Part shown: positions 1 through 6,503 of the stretch, one piece after another
Layout: every line of letters begins with the position of its first letter
How positions within the stretch are numbered: the stretch's first letter is position 1
NCBI GenBank assembly: GCA_016764135.1
Contig: JAESSL010000036.1
Coordinates: 5,211-13,856 of the forward strand
Source: Alphaproteobacteria bacterium
Lineage (GTDB): Bacteria > Pseudomonadota > Alphaproteobacteria > UBA8366 > GCA-2717185
Direction of reading: 5' to 3'
Length of the DNA: 8,646 nucleotides
Made by a program: the position numbers and the translations under genes
Notes under the pieces: model-generated
Databases searched by the model: none
What the model saw: only the letters and a program-made list of their open reading frames with translations
What the model was told of the DNA's origin: nothing

Positions 1-323
1 TCATTACCTCGATGCTGGAGAAACTGGGCTACGCCTATAGGGTCACCGAAAATGGCGAGGGCGCAATGTCGACATTGGCGGAAATGCCCAAGGTTGAACT
101 CCTCATTTCAGATATCGTGCTACCCGGCGGCATGAGTGGCCCGGAAATCGCCCGAGACGTGCTGATCCGGCGTCCTGACGTTAAAGTACTCTTTATATCC
201 GGCTACCCACGCGGCGCGCTATCCGACAAGAATGAGCTGGATAAGGATGTGTTGTTGTTGGAAAAACCGTTCCGGATATCGGATCTGGCGCAAAAAATTC
301 GCATAGCGCTGGGTTCATCCTGA
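1..323 (+). CDS. Receiver (REC) domain, C-terminal part of a protein cut by the window edge; probably a hybrid sensor histidine kinase
   Basis: The reading frame is open from the first complete codon (base 3) to TGA at 321-323. The ATG at 12 is therefore probably internal and the gene starts upstream. The visible part is the last two thirds of a CheY-like receiver. Counting from the ATG at 12, the phospho-acceptor Asp is residue 34 (LLISDIVLPGG), the switch Ser is residue 63 (FISGYPRG) and the conserved Lys-Pro is 85-86 (LLEKPF). The acidic pair of the first strand lies outside the window. The family receives a phosphoryl group on the Asp. The glycine-rich loop after the Asp, the SGY motif and the protein ending right after the last helix are typical of receivers at the C-terminus of PAS-type hybrid kinases in alphaproteobacteria. 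It could also be a short single-domain regulator. The receiver assignment is firm, the hybrid kinase is inference. Confidence 0.85.
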   Translation, partial: ITSMLEKLGYAYRVTENGEGAMSTLAEMPKVELLISDIVLPGGMSGPEIARDVLIRRPDVKVLFISGYPRGALSDKNELDKDVLLLEKPFRISDLAQKIRIALGSS

Positions 324-345
324 CGTCGTTGTTCTGATCATTTAT

Positions 346-370
346 ACGCGCAAGGCTTGTTCTGGCGCGT
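346..370 (+). terminator. Weak hairpin downstream of the receiver gene
   Basis: ACGCGC at 346-351 pairs perfectly with GCGCGT at 365-370. After one mismatch, three more pairs (353-355 with 361-363, one of them G-T) can form inside. It starts 22 bases after the stop codon, a natural place for a transcription end. There is no immediate T-run; T-rich sequence appears only from about 400. It may be a Rho-assisted terminator or a 3'-end-protecting hairpin, or chance. Confidence 0.25.
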
Positions 371-462
371 CTCCCATGGAATGACTATGCGCTGTTGAAT
401 TTTTAACTCTGTGTTTTTTCAGTAATTTTTTCTGTACTTTTCTTTGGTGTTTGCTTGGGGGT

Positions 463-467
463 AGGTG
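463..467 (+). promoter_or_regulatory. Ribosome binding site that decides the sulfotransferase start
   Basis: AGGTG here matches the 3' part of the full Shine-Dalgarno consensus, and a run of G lies at 457-461. It sits two bases before GTG at 470, which suits a match at that end of the consensus. It favours GTG 470 over the longer TTG 455 start. Confidence 0.5.
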
Positions 468-469
468 GC

Positions 470-1126
470 GTGACAATTAAAATTATTGGCGCGGGATTTG
501 GCCGAACAGGGACGAAATCCCTTAAATTTGCGATCGAAATGCTGGGCTTCGGGCCGTGTTATCACATGATGGAATTACACGAAAACCCCGAGCGTTTGAC
601 TTTCTGGCAAGAGGCGGCGGCAACCGGTCGTACGGATTGGGACGCGTTGTTCGAAGGGTATAACGCTTGTGTGGATTGGCCGGCGGCGTTCTATTGGCGA
701 GAGCTGGCGGAATTTTATCCTGACGCAAAAGTCCTGCTGTCAGTGCGGTCGGCGGAATCCTGGGTAAAAAGCATTCAGTCCACAATTTTCAAGGGTTTGA
801 AGACCTTGCCCGATATGGCGCCGGGAATGGAGCGTGATCGTCGCGTGATGAATTATGAAATCATCGCGAAGAGATGCTTCGACGAACGGTTGGATGATAC
901 CGAGTTTCTCGTGACCGCTTTTAACGATCACATCGCCACGGTGCAAAACACAATCGCGCCGGACCGCCTTCTGACCTATGACGGGTCGCAGGGATGGGAT
1001 CCTCTTTGTAAATTTCTCGAGGTTCCTGTTCCCGCGGAGGCCTATCCCTTTACGAATACAACGTCGGATTTTCAGGAGCGCGCCAAGGAACGCGCACAGG
1101 CCTTAGAAGATTCCACACCGGCCTGA
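470..1126 (+). CDS. Sulfotransferase family protein (Sulfotransfer_4-like), 218 aa
   Basis: This is a predicted cytosolic enzyme that would transfer a sulfuryl group from PAPS to an unknown acceptor. The N-terminal strand leads into a P-loop-like 5'-phosphosulfate-binding loop, GFGRTGTKSL (residues 9-18). A second typical segment, VLLSVRSAESW (88-98), matches the 3'-phosphate-binding region with Arg93 and Ser94. The C-terminal part (GWDPLCKFLEVPVP, then PFTNT) is also characteristic. The length fits the small bacterial and eukaryotic group annotated as sulfotransferase family protein. Many members have no proven activity. I chose GTG at 470 because an AGGTG Shine-Dalgarno match at 463-467 lies just before it and the glycine loop then sits at the usual distance from the N-terminus. 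A TTG at 455 would put that site inside the gene. There is no signal peptide or membrane segment. The neighbours give no hint of the substrate, and co-transcription with the hydrolase 65 bases downstream is possible. Confidence 0.82.
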   Translation: MTIKIIGAGFGRTGTKSLKFAIEMLGFGPCYHMMELHENPERLTFWQEAAATGRTDWDALFEGYNACVDWPAAFYWRELAEFYPDAKVLLSVRSAESWVKSIQSTIFKGLKTLPDMAPGMERDRRVMNYEIIAKRCFDERLDDTEFLVTAFNDHIATVQNTIAPDRLLTYDGSQGWDPLCKFLEVPVPAEAYPFTNTTSDFQERAKERAQALEDSTPA

Positions 1127-1141
1127 TGGAAGGCTGTGCGC
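1092..1141 (+). other. Long hairpin straddling the sulfotransferase stop codon
   Basis: Bases 1092-1104 pair with 1130-1141. Eight pairs (GCGCACAG with CTGTGCGC) are followed by a single unpaired G at 1100 and four more (CCTT with AAGG), giving 12 Watson-Crick pairs around a 25-base loop. The TGA stop at 1124-1126 lies in the loop. A competing stem, AGGCC 1098-1102 with GGCCT 1120-1124, is also possible. No T-run follows, so it is not a standard intrinsic terminator. It could protect the mRNA 3' end, aid Rho-dependent termination or affect coupling to the next gene. Confidence 0.45.
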
Positions 1142-1191
1142 CCAGAACGCCTGAATTCGTCTGGTGTTGAAATTTAACGACAGGAGCGACC

Positions 1192-2037
1192 ATGACCCAC
1201 TTTACCGTGAAGACGTTCAAGGCGTTGTGCGACGATCGCTTTATCAACATCAGTTATCGGGAATGGGGCGCGGCGGACAATACGAAAATCGCGGTTTGCG
1301 TGCACGGGTTGTCCCGGAACTGTAATGATTTCGACGACCTCGCCGCCGCGCTTTCCAGCGACTGACGCGTTTTCGCCATCGACATGCCGGGGCGCGGCGC
1401 GAGTGATTGGCTTGAAGATAACTCTGCGTATGGGTACCCGCTTTATGAAAGCGTTTGCGCGGCGATGTTGGCCCGTATTGGCGCCGAAGACGTCGTGTGG
1501 ATTGGCACGTCCATGGGCGGTAATCTCGGCATGCGCCTCGCCAGCATGGCGGGGACGCCAATTTCAAAACTTGTGTTGAACGATATCGGTCCGTTTGTCC
1601 CGGCGGAGGGGCGACGCAACAATCAGGCGAATTTTGGTAAGGATCCACGGTTTGAAAGCGAGGCCGCGGGCATTGCCCATGTGCGGGAAACCCGAACGGT
1701 TTTCGGTCCGTTTTCAGATGCGGGGTGGGAAAAGTTTGGCCGGGATTCTCTGCGACAGTTACCGGACGCTCAGTGGACGCTTCATTACGACCCGGGCTTG
1801 TCTCGGCCCGCTGGCGCTATTGTGGACACCGAGAATTGGCAGGTCTGGCCGAAAATAAAATGTCCGGTGTTGACGATATGGGGGGAGGAGTCCCTGTTGC
1901 TGACGGCGCCAACAGTGGAGCGGATGTCAACGACGGGCCCAAAATCTGAACTCTATTCGGTGCCCGGTATTGGCCATTGCCCCGGATTGACGACGGATGA
2001 TCAAATTGAGGTTATTTCAGCGTTTCTGGCGCGCTAG
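1192..2037 (+). pseudogene. Alpha/beta hydrolase broken by an in-frame TGA at 1363-1365
   Basis: ATG at 1192 has an AGGAG site at 1183-1187. The frame gives 57 codons, stops at TGA 1363-1365, and continues in the same frame to TAG at 2035-2037. Read through, it has 281 positions, the normal size for this fold. The first piece holds the HG oxyanion-hole motif (VCVHGLSRN). Just after the stop comes the family pattern AIDMPGRGASDW. The nucleophile elbow is GTSMGG, with Ser at position 107 of the joined protein. The catalytic His is in GIGHCPGL, position 262. Relatives usually have an Asp after a Ser in a G-x-x-S-D-L-L stretch. Here it reads GEESLLL, with Leu at 1894-1896, so the acid seems lost or moved to a neighbouring Glu. 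The homologous run across the TGA suggests one C-to-T change (CGA Arg to TGA). A restart at ATG 1384 has no ribosome site and lacks the oxyanion loop. A sequencing error is the main alternative. Confidence 0.8.
1363..1365 (+). other. Premature in-frame TGA codon in the hydrolase
   Basis: The codons around it read AGC GAC TGA CGC GTT TTC, between the first helix region and the AIDMPGRG strand. Other genes here end normally in TGA, so it is not a sense codon in this genome. The base after it is C, a context known to be relatively leaky for TGA, but nothing else indicates recoding. Confidence 0.85.
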
Positions 2038-2153
2038 ATTTATCTCGCTCACGTATACTCCAAGCCGGGGAGCGGGAACCTGACGATAACGCCCAGCCTA
2101 TGCTGCCATGCGCGAGGCCCAGTGCTTGTTGATTGGAATTTCTAAATTACGCG

Positions 2154-2180
2154 TTGAAAAGCGAGTGTTTGCGCTACAAT
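2154..2180 (+). promoter_or_regulatory. Candidate sigma-70-type promoter for the response regulator
   Basis: TTGAAA at 2154-2159 and TACAAT at 2175-2180 match the -35 and -10 consensus well (five of six bases each). The spacer is 15 bases, or 16 if GTTGAA is taken as the -35 box; both are on the short side. Transcription would begin near 2187, giving a leader of about 90 bases before ATG 2275. The local drop in GC supports a promoter. Confidence 0.45.
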
Positions 2181-2274
2181 TCCTCAATATCCATCGACAC
2201 GGCGTTGAATTTGTGCCTCGATGCACCATTCTTGTCGAGTAATTGCGCGTATTAATTTTCGCCAGGGCGTATCG

Positions 2275-2712
2275 ATGGACCGGAAAGATAGACGTGTTGT
2301 GACCAAACTGGAACATCTCCGGGTTATGATCCTGGATGATGATTCCTTTATGCGTCACATTTTGACGGAAACCCTCAATCAGATTGGCGTCACCGACGTA
2401 ATCGTCCAAAAAGACGGCCCAAGCGCTCTGGTTTTTATTTTGGCGCAAGAGCCTGACGATGCAATCGATGTGCTCCTTTGCGATCTGCATATGCCGAATA
2501 TGGATGGCATCGAGTTTATTTCGAAACTGGCGGACAGCGCCACCGAGATTGGACTTGATCTTGGTCTGGTGATTGTCAGCGGCGCCGACAATCTGATTAT
2601 CCGTATGGCGAATTTGCTGGCGGATGCGCAGGGTATGGAGGTCTTGGGCGTTTTGAGAAAACCAGTCGCCAAGGACGATCTTTGCGCTGTGCTGGAAAAA
2701 GCGCTCGACTGA
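2275..2712 (+). CDS. Stand-alone CheY-like response regulator receiver, 145 aa
   Basis: A single receiver domain fills the protein. The acidic cluster is MILDDD (residues 18-23), the phospho-acceptor is Asp70 in LLCDLHMPNMDG, the switch Ser is 102 in VIVSGAD, and Lys129-Pro130 closes the active site. No output domain follows; the gene ends a few residues after the last helix. The stretch from SGAD through the helix to VLGVLRKPV resembles receivers usually joined to EAL cyclic-di-GMP phosphodiesterase domains (VieA-type), more than chemotaxis CheY. It probably relays or buffers phosphate by protein-protein contact; its kinase is unknown. The start is uncertain. ATG 2275 has a weak AGGG nearby (2265-2268). 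ATG 2221 would add 18 residues with no ribosome site, and GTG 2299 would remove eight. The neighbours do not show a pathway. Confidence 0.85.
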   Translation: MDRKDRRVVTKLEHLRVMILDDDSFMRHILTETLNQIGVTDVIVQKDGPSALVFILAQEPDDAIDVLLCDLHMPNMDGIEFISKLADSATEIGLDLGLVIVSGADNLIIRMANLLADAQGMEVLGVLRKPVAKDDLCAVLEKALD

Positions 2713-2943
2713 TTTCACGCCATTCTGCGGTAGTTGACAGCTAAGCGTGAATACGCAAGCATCTATTCGCTTAAATGCTTAGCCCGCGAAGAGGCGTATA
2801 GCATCGGGGAAATAGTTGATGTCGTTTATGTAAAAACGCGACAGGTGCGTCTGGAGACGCCTTTCCCGAAATTTGATAAATGAGCCGCGTCAAAACGGAT
2901 TACTCGTTGAAAGCGTCGGTATCGTGAAAATTGGGAGGGACTC
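2713..2943 (+). promoter_or_regulatory. Promoter and leader region of the ABC transporter operon
   Basis: This is the longest gene-free stretch in the window (231 bases). A perfect TTGACA -35 hexamer lies at 2734-2739, but the best-spaced -10 (AAGCAT at 2757-2762) is poor. Several inverted repeats follow: GCTAAGC 2740-2746 with GCTTAGC 2777-2783, a nested AAGCAT 2757-2762 with ATGCTT 2775-2780, and GCGTCT 2847-2852 with AGACGC 2855-2860. These could be an operator or leader hairpins. I recognise no known riboswitch. A strong ribosome site, GGGAGGGA at 2933-2940, precedes ATG 2944. Confidence 0.35.
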
Positions 2944-4491
2944 ATGAATTTTAAGAATTTTTCGTTTGGTAAATATTCTAATCGATGGTTGACCGGCGCG
3001 GCGGCTGTTGCGGTCGTATTCGGGATGACCGCGAACCTGCAAACTGTACAAGCTCAGAAAATTGTCACCGTGGTGTTATCCGAAGAGCCCGAAGGCTTGG
3101 ACGGATGTAACGCCAACCGCTCTACGGTCGGGCGCGTCGCGAAACAAAATATCGTTGAAACGCTGACGGCGATCGACCCGAAGGACGGCGCTATTACGCC
3201 GCGGCTGGCGACATCCTGGACGAAGATGAGCGAAAATACGTGGCGCTTTGAGCTTCGCAAGGGCGTGAGTTTTCACGATGGCGCGCCGTTCAATGCGGAA
3301 ACCGCCGCAAAAGCCATTTCACGGACCATGGATTCGAAACTGGATTGCGAGACCCGGACAAAATCCTTTGGCGATATTAAGCTGACGACGAAAGTTGTGG
3401 GCAGTCATACGCTGGACATTAGCGTCAATAAGCCAGCGCCAATTCTGCCGACGCGGATGGGGGTGGTGTCGCTGTCATCACCCAATACGCCGCTGGACAA
3501 GCTGGTGCTAAACCCGATTGGAACAGGGCCGTATAAATTTGATAAGTGGACGCCGGGTCAGGAAATCATCCTGACGCGCTTTGACGGATATTGGGGCAAA
3601 AAACCTGTGGTCGAAGGCGCGCGTTATATCTGGCGGTCGGAATCGACTGTTCGCGCGGCCATGGTGAAAGTCGGCGAGGCTGATATTGCACCGAATATCG
3701 CCGTGCAGGATGCGACGGATCCGACGATGGATTTCAGCTATCCGAACTCCGAAACAACGCGGTTGCGGATTGACGTCACGCGTCCGCCGCTGAATGACAA
3801 GCGCGTTCGTCTGGCGTTGAACTACGCCTTTGATCGCGATGCGTTGCGCGGCAGTATTCTGTCCAAGGATATTGAGCATGCGACGCAGATCGTCGTGCCG
3901 AGCATTAATGGTCATAACCCCGCGTTGAAAGTGCGCGCCTATGATCCCGCCAAGGCGCGCAAATTGATCGCCGAGGCCAAGGCCGCTGGCGTGCCGGTGG
4001 ATAAGGAAATCGTCATTATTGGGCGCACCAATATTTATCCTAACGGGACAGAGGCCATGGAAGCGATGATGGCTATGTTCCAGTCTGTCGGGCTGAATGT
4101 GAAGTTGCGGATGATGGAAGTCGGCAGTTGGTTGAAATATCTGACCAAGCCGTATGACGCCAATCGCGGCGCGATTTTGCTTCAGGCGCAGCACGATAAC
4201 AATAATGGGGACGCCGTGTTCTCCATCTTCAATAAATACGCATGCGGTGGGGCGCAATCCTCTACGTGCGACAAGCCGATGGACGCGTTGATCTCCAAGG
4301 CCGCCACGCAATCCGGCGTTCAACGCCGCGACGCCTGGCGTGAAGTTAACCGGATCATCTACGAAGACCTCGCGGCGGATGTCTGGATGTATCACATGGT
4401 CGGGTATTCCCGGGTTGGAAGTCGGATCAACTTCACGCCCAGTATTTCGACCAATAGTGAGCTTCACCTCGAAGAGATGACGTTCAAGTAG
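2944..4491 (+). CDS. ABC transporter substrate-binding protein, family 5 (DppA/OppA-like), 515 aa
   Basis: This is the periplasmic receptor of the importer; it binds the solute and delivers it to the permeases. The N-terminus is a classic signal peptide: basic start, hydrophobic core (about residues 18-30), and likely cleavage after VQA at 37. There is no lipobox. The mature part follows the SBP_bac_5 order: VVLSEEPEGLD near the N-terminus, LATSWTKMSENTWRFELRKGV with FHDGAPF (about 83-117), NPIGTGPYKFDKW, then NDKRVRLALNYAFDRDAL, a region conserved across the family. The length is normal. The mature protein has four cysteines, 55, 135, 434 and 442. The last pair aligns with the C-terminal disulfide region of E. 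coli DppA. The family takes peptides, nickel complexes, opines and sugars, so the substrate is unknown. A strong ribosome site and a terminator directly behind the gene suggest high expression. Confidence 0.93.
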   Translation: MNFKNFSFGKYSNRWLTGAAAVAVVFGMTANLQTVQAQKIVTVVLSEEPEGLDGCNANRSTVGRVAKQNIVETLTAIDPKDGAITPRLATSWTKMSENTWRFELRKGVSFHDGAPFNAETAAKAISRTMDSKLDCETRTKSFGDIKLTTKVVGSHTLDISVNKPAPILPTRMGVVSLSSPNTPLDKLVLNPIGTGPYKFDKWTPGQEIILTRFDGYWGKKPVVEGARYIWRSESTVRAAMVKVGEADIAPNIAVQDATDPTMDFSYPNSETTRLRIDVTRPPLNDKRVRLALNYAFDRDALRGSILSKDIEHATQIVVPSINGHNPALKVRAYDPAKARKLIAEAKAAGVPVDKEIVIIGRTNIYPNGTEAMEAMMAMFQSVGLNVKLRMMEVGSWLKYLTKPYDANRGAILLQAQHDNNNGDAVFSIFNKYACGGAQSSTCDKPMDALISKAATQSGVQRRDAWREVNRIIYEDLAADVWMYHMVGYSRVGSRINFTPSISTNSELHLEEMTFK

Positions 4492-4516
4492 GACGTTTGG
4501 TTTCTGGTAATGATAA

Positions 4517-4552
4517 GGCGGTTGCCCTGATTGGGTAACCGCCTTCCTTTTT
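4517..4552 (+). terminator. Strong intrinsic terminator after the binding-protein gene
   Basis: GGCGGTTGCCC (4517-4527) pairs with GGGTAACCGCC (4533-4543), giving 11 pairs with one G-T wobble and a five-base loop. TTCCTTTTT follows at 4544-4552. It lies 25 bases after the stop codon and before the permease genes. Partial termination here would leave more binding-protein mRNA than transporter mRNA, a common arrangement in binding-protein-dependent importers. Confidence 0.88.
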
Positions 4553-4609
4553 CGTTCTACGCCAGTGTGTCTGTGAACGGACTTTCGGGCGTAATTTATC
4601 GGATCATAC

Positions 4610-5527
4610 ATGGCGAAATTTCTTGGGACGCGGGTGCTCCACAGCGGCATAGCGTTGATCGGGTTGATCCTCGCGGTGTTCTTTCTGGTTCGCCTGACCG
4701 GTGACCCTACGGATCTGTACCTGCCCATCGACGCATCCCTCGAAACCCGCAAGGAATTTGCGCATAAACACGGGTTCGACCGGTCCGCCGTGGAGCAATT
4801 CCTGGTCTTTTTGAAGGACGTTTCCCAGGGCGACCTCGGGTATTCCCTACGCAAGCAACGGCCCGCAATGGAGCTGGTGCTGGAGGCGTATCCAACAACG
4901 CTGCGCCTCGCCGGGGTCGCGATGACGTTATCTATCGCTCTGGCGATTGTGGTTGGGTCCATTGCGGCCTATCGGCCTGGCGGCGTGTTCGACCGGATCA
5001 GCAGTATGGCGTCCCTTGCGGGCGCCAGCGCGCCGGATTTCTGGATAGCGATTACGGGCATTCTGCTTTTTGCGGTGACTTTTCGATGGTTGCCGACTTC
5101 GGGCGTTGGTGGGATTGAATATTGGGTGTTGCCCATTGTCGTCTTGATGTTGCGCCCCTTTGGTCTGATGGTTCAGGTCGTGCGGGCGTCCATGCTGGGG
5201 GCTTTGTCTTCGGCGTATGTAAAAACCGCGCGCGCCAAAGGCGTTGGCGAATCCGCGATCATCTTCGTGCATGCGCTGCGCAATGCCGGCTTGTCGGTCA
5301 TCACGGTCGCCGGAGATTTGACGGTCGGCCTGATCAACGGCGCGGTCATCGTGGAGACCGTGTTTGGTTGGCCCGGCGTTGGAAAACTTATGATCGACTC
5401 GGTCATTCAGCGCGATTTTCCAACCGTGCAGGCGGCGGTCATGGTGACGGCAATGGCGATATTCCTGCTGAATATCGTGATTGATCTGCTTTATGTCGCG
5501 CTCGACCCGCGCATCCGGCATCAATAG
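4610..5527 (+). CDS. ABC transporter permease, DppB/OppB-like, 305 aa
   Basis: This is one of the two inner-membrane subunits that form the translocation path. The N-terminus holds the first membrane helix (about residues 11-29), followed by the periplasmic stretch with RLTGDPTD and the FLKDVSQGDLGYSLR region (67-81). Further membrane segments lie near 98-120, 142-161, 171-191, 226-250 and 275-297. The cytoplasmic EAA-type loop that docks on the ATPase is around 203-225 (YVKTARAKGV to HALRNAG). VETVFGWPGVGKL (249-260) and the C-terminal DPRIR are hallmarks of this permease group, and the length is typical. ATG 4610 has only a weak ribosome site (CGGA at 4600-4603), but the first helix sits where expected. 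It follows the terminator by 57 bases, so it depends on read-through or a promoter in that gap. The next permease starts 16 bases after its stop. Confidence 0.93.
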   Translation: MAKFLGTRVLHSGIALIGLILAVFFLVRLTGDPTDLYLPIDASLETRKEFAHKHGFDRSAVEQFLVFLKDVSQGDLGYSLRKQRPAMELVLEAYPTTLRLAGVAMTLSIALAIVVGSIAAYRPGGVFDRISSMASLAGASAPDFWIAITGILLFAVTFRWLPTSGVGGIEYWVLPIVVLMLRPFGLMVQVVRASMLGALSSAYVKTARAKGVGESAIIFVHALRNAGLSVITVAGDLTVGLINGAVIVETVFGWPGVGKLMIDSVIQRDFPTVQAAVMVTAMAIFLLNIVIDLLYVALDPRIRHQ

Positions 5528-5543
5528 GCCGGGGGACGCAAGC

Positions 5544-6503
5544 ATGAGCACAGCGGAACAGGAAGCCATCACGATTCGACGCGTCACCCCCTGGTGGCGG
5601 TTATTGCCGCGCGACAAATTTGCGCTGGTTGCCGCGTGCTGGATGGTGGTGTTGTTCGCCTGCTTTCTTTTGGGGCCGGAATTGTTTGGCAAGGCGGCGA
5701 CCGCCATAAACCTGCGGGCGCGCAATCTGGCGCCAGGCTCCTTGGAAAATGGTTGGTTGATGATCCTGGGTGGCGACGCGCTGGGGCGCAGCATACTGGC
5801 GCGCCTGATTGTTGCATCGCGCAATACAATGACCATCGCCCTGACCGCCGTTATTCTGGCTATGTTGGCCGGGGGCGCGCTGGGTATGATCGCAGGATAT
5901 ATTGGCCGTGGCGTTGGGCAAATCATCATGCGCTTCGCCGATGTGTTGCAGAGCTTTCCGTCCCTGTTGCTGGCGGTCGTTGTCTTGTATGTGCTGGAGC
6001 CCAGCGTCACCAATCTCATCATCGTCCTGTCCATCACACGGCTCCCGATTTATCTGCGCGTGACGCGGGCGGAGGTGATGGAAGTACGCGAGCGCGTCTT
6101 CGTCGACGCCGCGCGCGCGCTGGGCGGCGGACGGTTCCATATTTTGCGCCGCCATATCACGCCGGTTGTCGCGCCGACCTTGTTGACGATACTGACAGTA
6201 GATTTTTCCATCGTGATGCTGGCGGAATCCTCATTGAGTTTTCTTGGTATCGGCATTCAACCACCGGAAATCACCTGGGGCTTGATGGTGGCGCAGGGCC
6301 GAAATTATTTAAGTCAGGCGTGGTGGCTCGCCTTTTTCCCGGGGCTGGCGATCATGCTGGCGACGCTATCGGGCAATATCCTGTCGAACTGGTTGCGGAT
6401 CGTCAGCGATCCTGAACAACGCTGGCGTCTGGAGACGGTTGGGCAGGATAAACGGAAGCCTGAAAAACAGGGGCAGGGCGCTGGAGGTAGGACGGATGGC
6501 TGA
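5544..6503 (+). CDS. ABC transporter permease, DppC/OppC-like, 319 aa
   Basis: This is the partner permease that completes the membrane channel. A cytosolic N-terminal tail of about 25 residues leads to the first helix (26-44). LGGDALGRSILARLI (75-89) is the conserved motif of this group before helix two. More membrane segments lie near 98-120, 139-152, 155-170, 208-232 and 261-280. The EAA-type loop is about 187-211 (FVDAARALGG to ITPVVAP), and ESSLSFLGIGIQPP (228-241) is diagnostic. I chose ATG 5544 because GGGGGA at 5531-5536 is well placed. The reading frame is open further up, but that part overlaps the previous gene. The C-terminus has an extra polar, charged tail of roughly 25 residues (DKRKPEKQGQG and on), longer than usual. 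This part of the gene also carries the ribosome site for the ATPase gene that overlaps its stop codon. Confidence 0.93.
   Translation: MSTAEQEAITIRRVTPWWRLLPRDKFALVAACWMVVLFACFLLGPELFGKAATAINLRARNLAPGSLENGWLMILGGDALGRSILARLIVASRNTMTIALTAVILAMLAGGALGMIAGYIGRGVGQIIMRFADVLQSFPSLLLAVVVLYVLEPSVTNLIIVLSITRLPIYLRVTRAEVMEVRERVFVDAARALGGGRFHILRRHITPVVAPTLLTILTVDFSIVMLAESSLSFLGIGIQPPEITWGLMVAQGRNYLSQAWWLAFFPGLAIMLATLSGNILSNWLRIVSDPEQRWRLETVGQDKRKPEKQGQGAGGRTDG
6483..6503 (+). promoter_or_regulatory. Ribosome site and 8-base overlap joining permease and first ATPase
   Basis: GGAGG at 6483-6487 stands eight bases before ATG 6496. The overlap reads ATGGCTGA (6496-6503), with the permease stop at its end. 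This fixes the start at 6496 rather than an upstream in-frame ATG at 6439 and suggests translational coupling. Confidence 0.75.

Noticed and set aside
395..438. T-rich stretch before the sulfotransferase as a promoter (TTGAAT with TAATTT or TGTACT)
   Set aside because: The spacings are wrong (22 bases or more) or the -35 match is poor. The AT-richness suggests a promoter region, but no site can be fixed.
455..469. TTG start for the sulfotransferase
   Set aside because: It places the ribosome site inside the gene. GTG 470 fits both the AGGTG site and the family N-terminus.
1363..1400. TGA read as selenocysteine or as tryptophan
   Set aside because: No conserved Cys is expected at this place, no convincing SECIS-like hairpin was seen directly downstream, and other genes in the window use TGA as a normal stop.
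1384..2037. Shorter intact hydrolase starting at ATG 1384
   Set aside because: No ribosome site precedes it, and the protein would lack the oxyanion-hole strand carried by the first 57 codons.
2816..2832. TTGATG and TATGTA as a promoter for the binding protein
   Set aside because: The two boxes are too close together to act as -35 and -10.
3508..4962. 484-codon open frame on the minus strand across the binding protein and first permease
   Set aside because: It lies opposite two well-supported genes, is rich in Arg, His and Pro as antisense frames of this base composition are, and shows no domain motif.
4928..6037. 369-codon minus-strand open frame across the permeases
   Set aside because: Same reasons: antisense to clear membrane proteins, with a composition unlike a real protein and no ribosome site noted.
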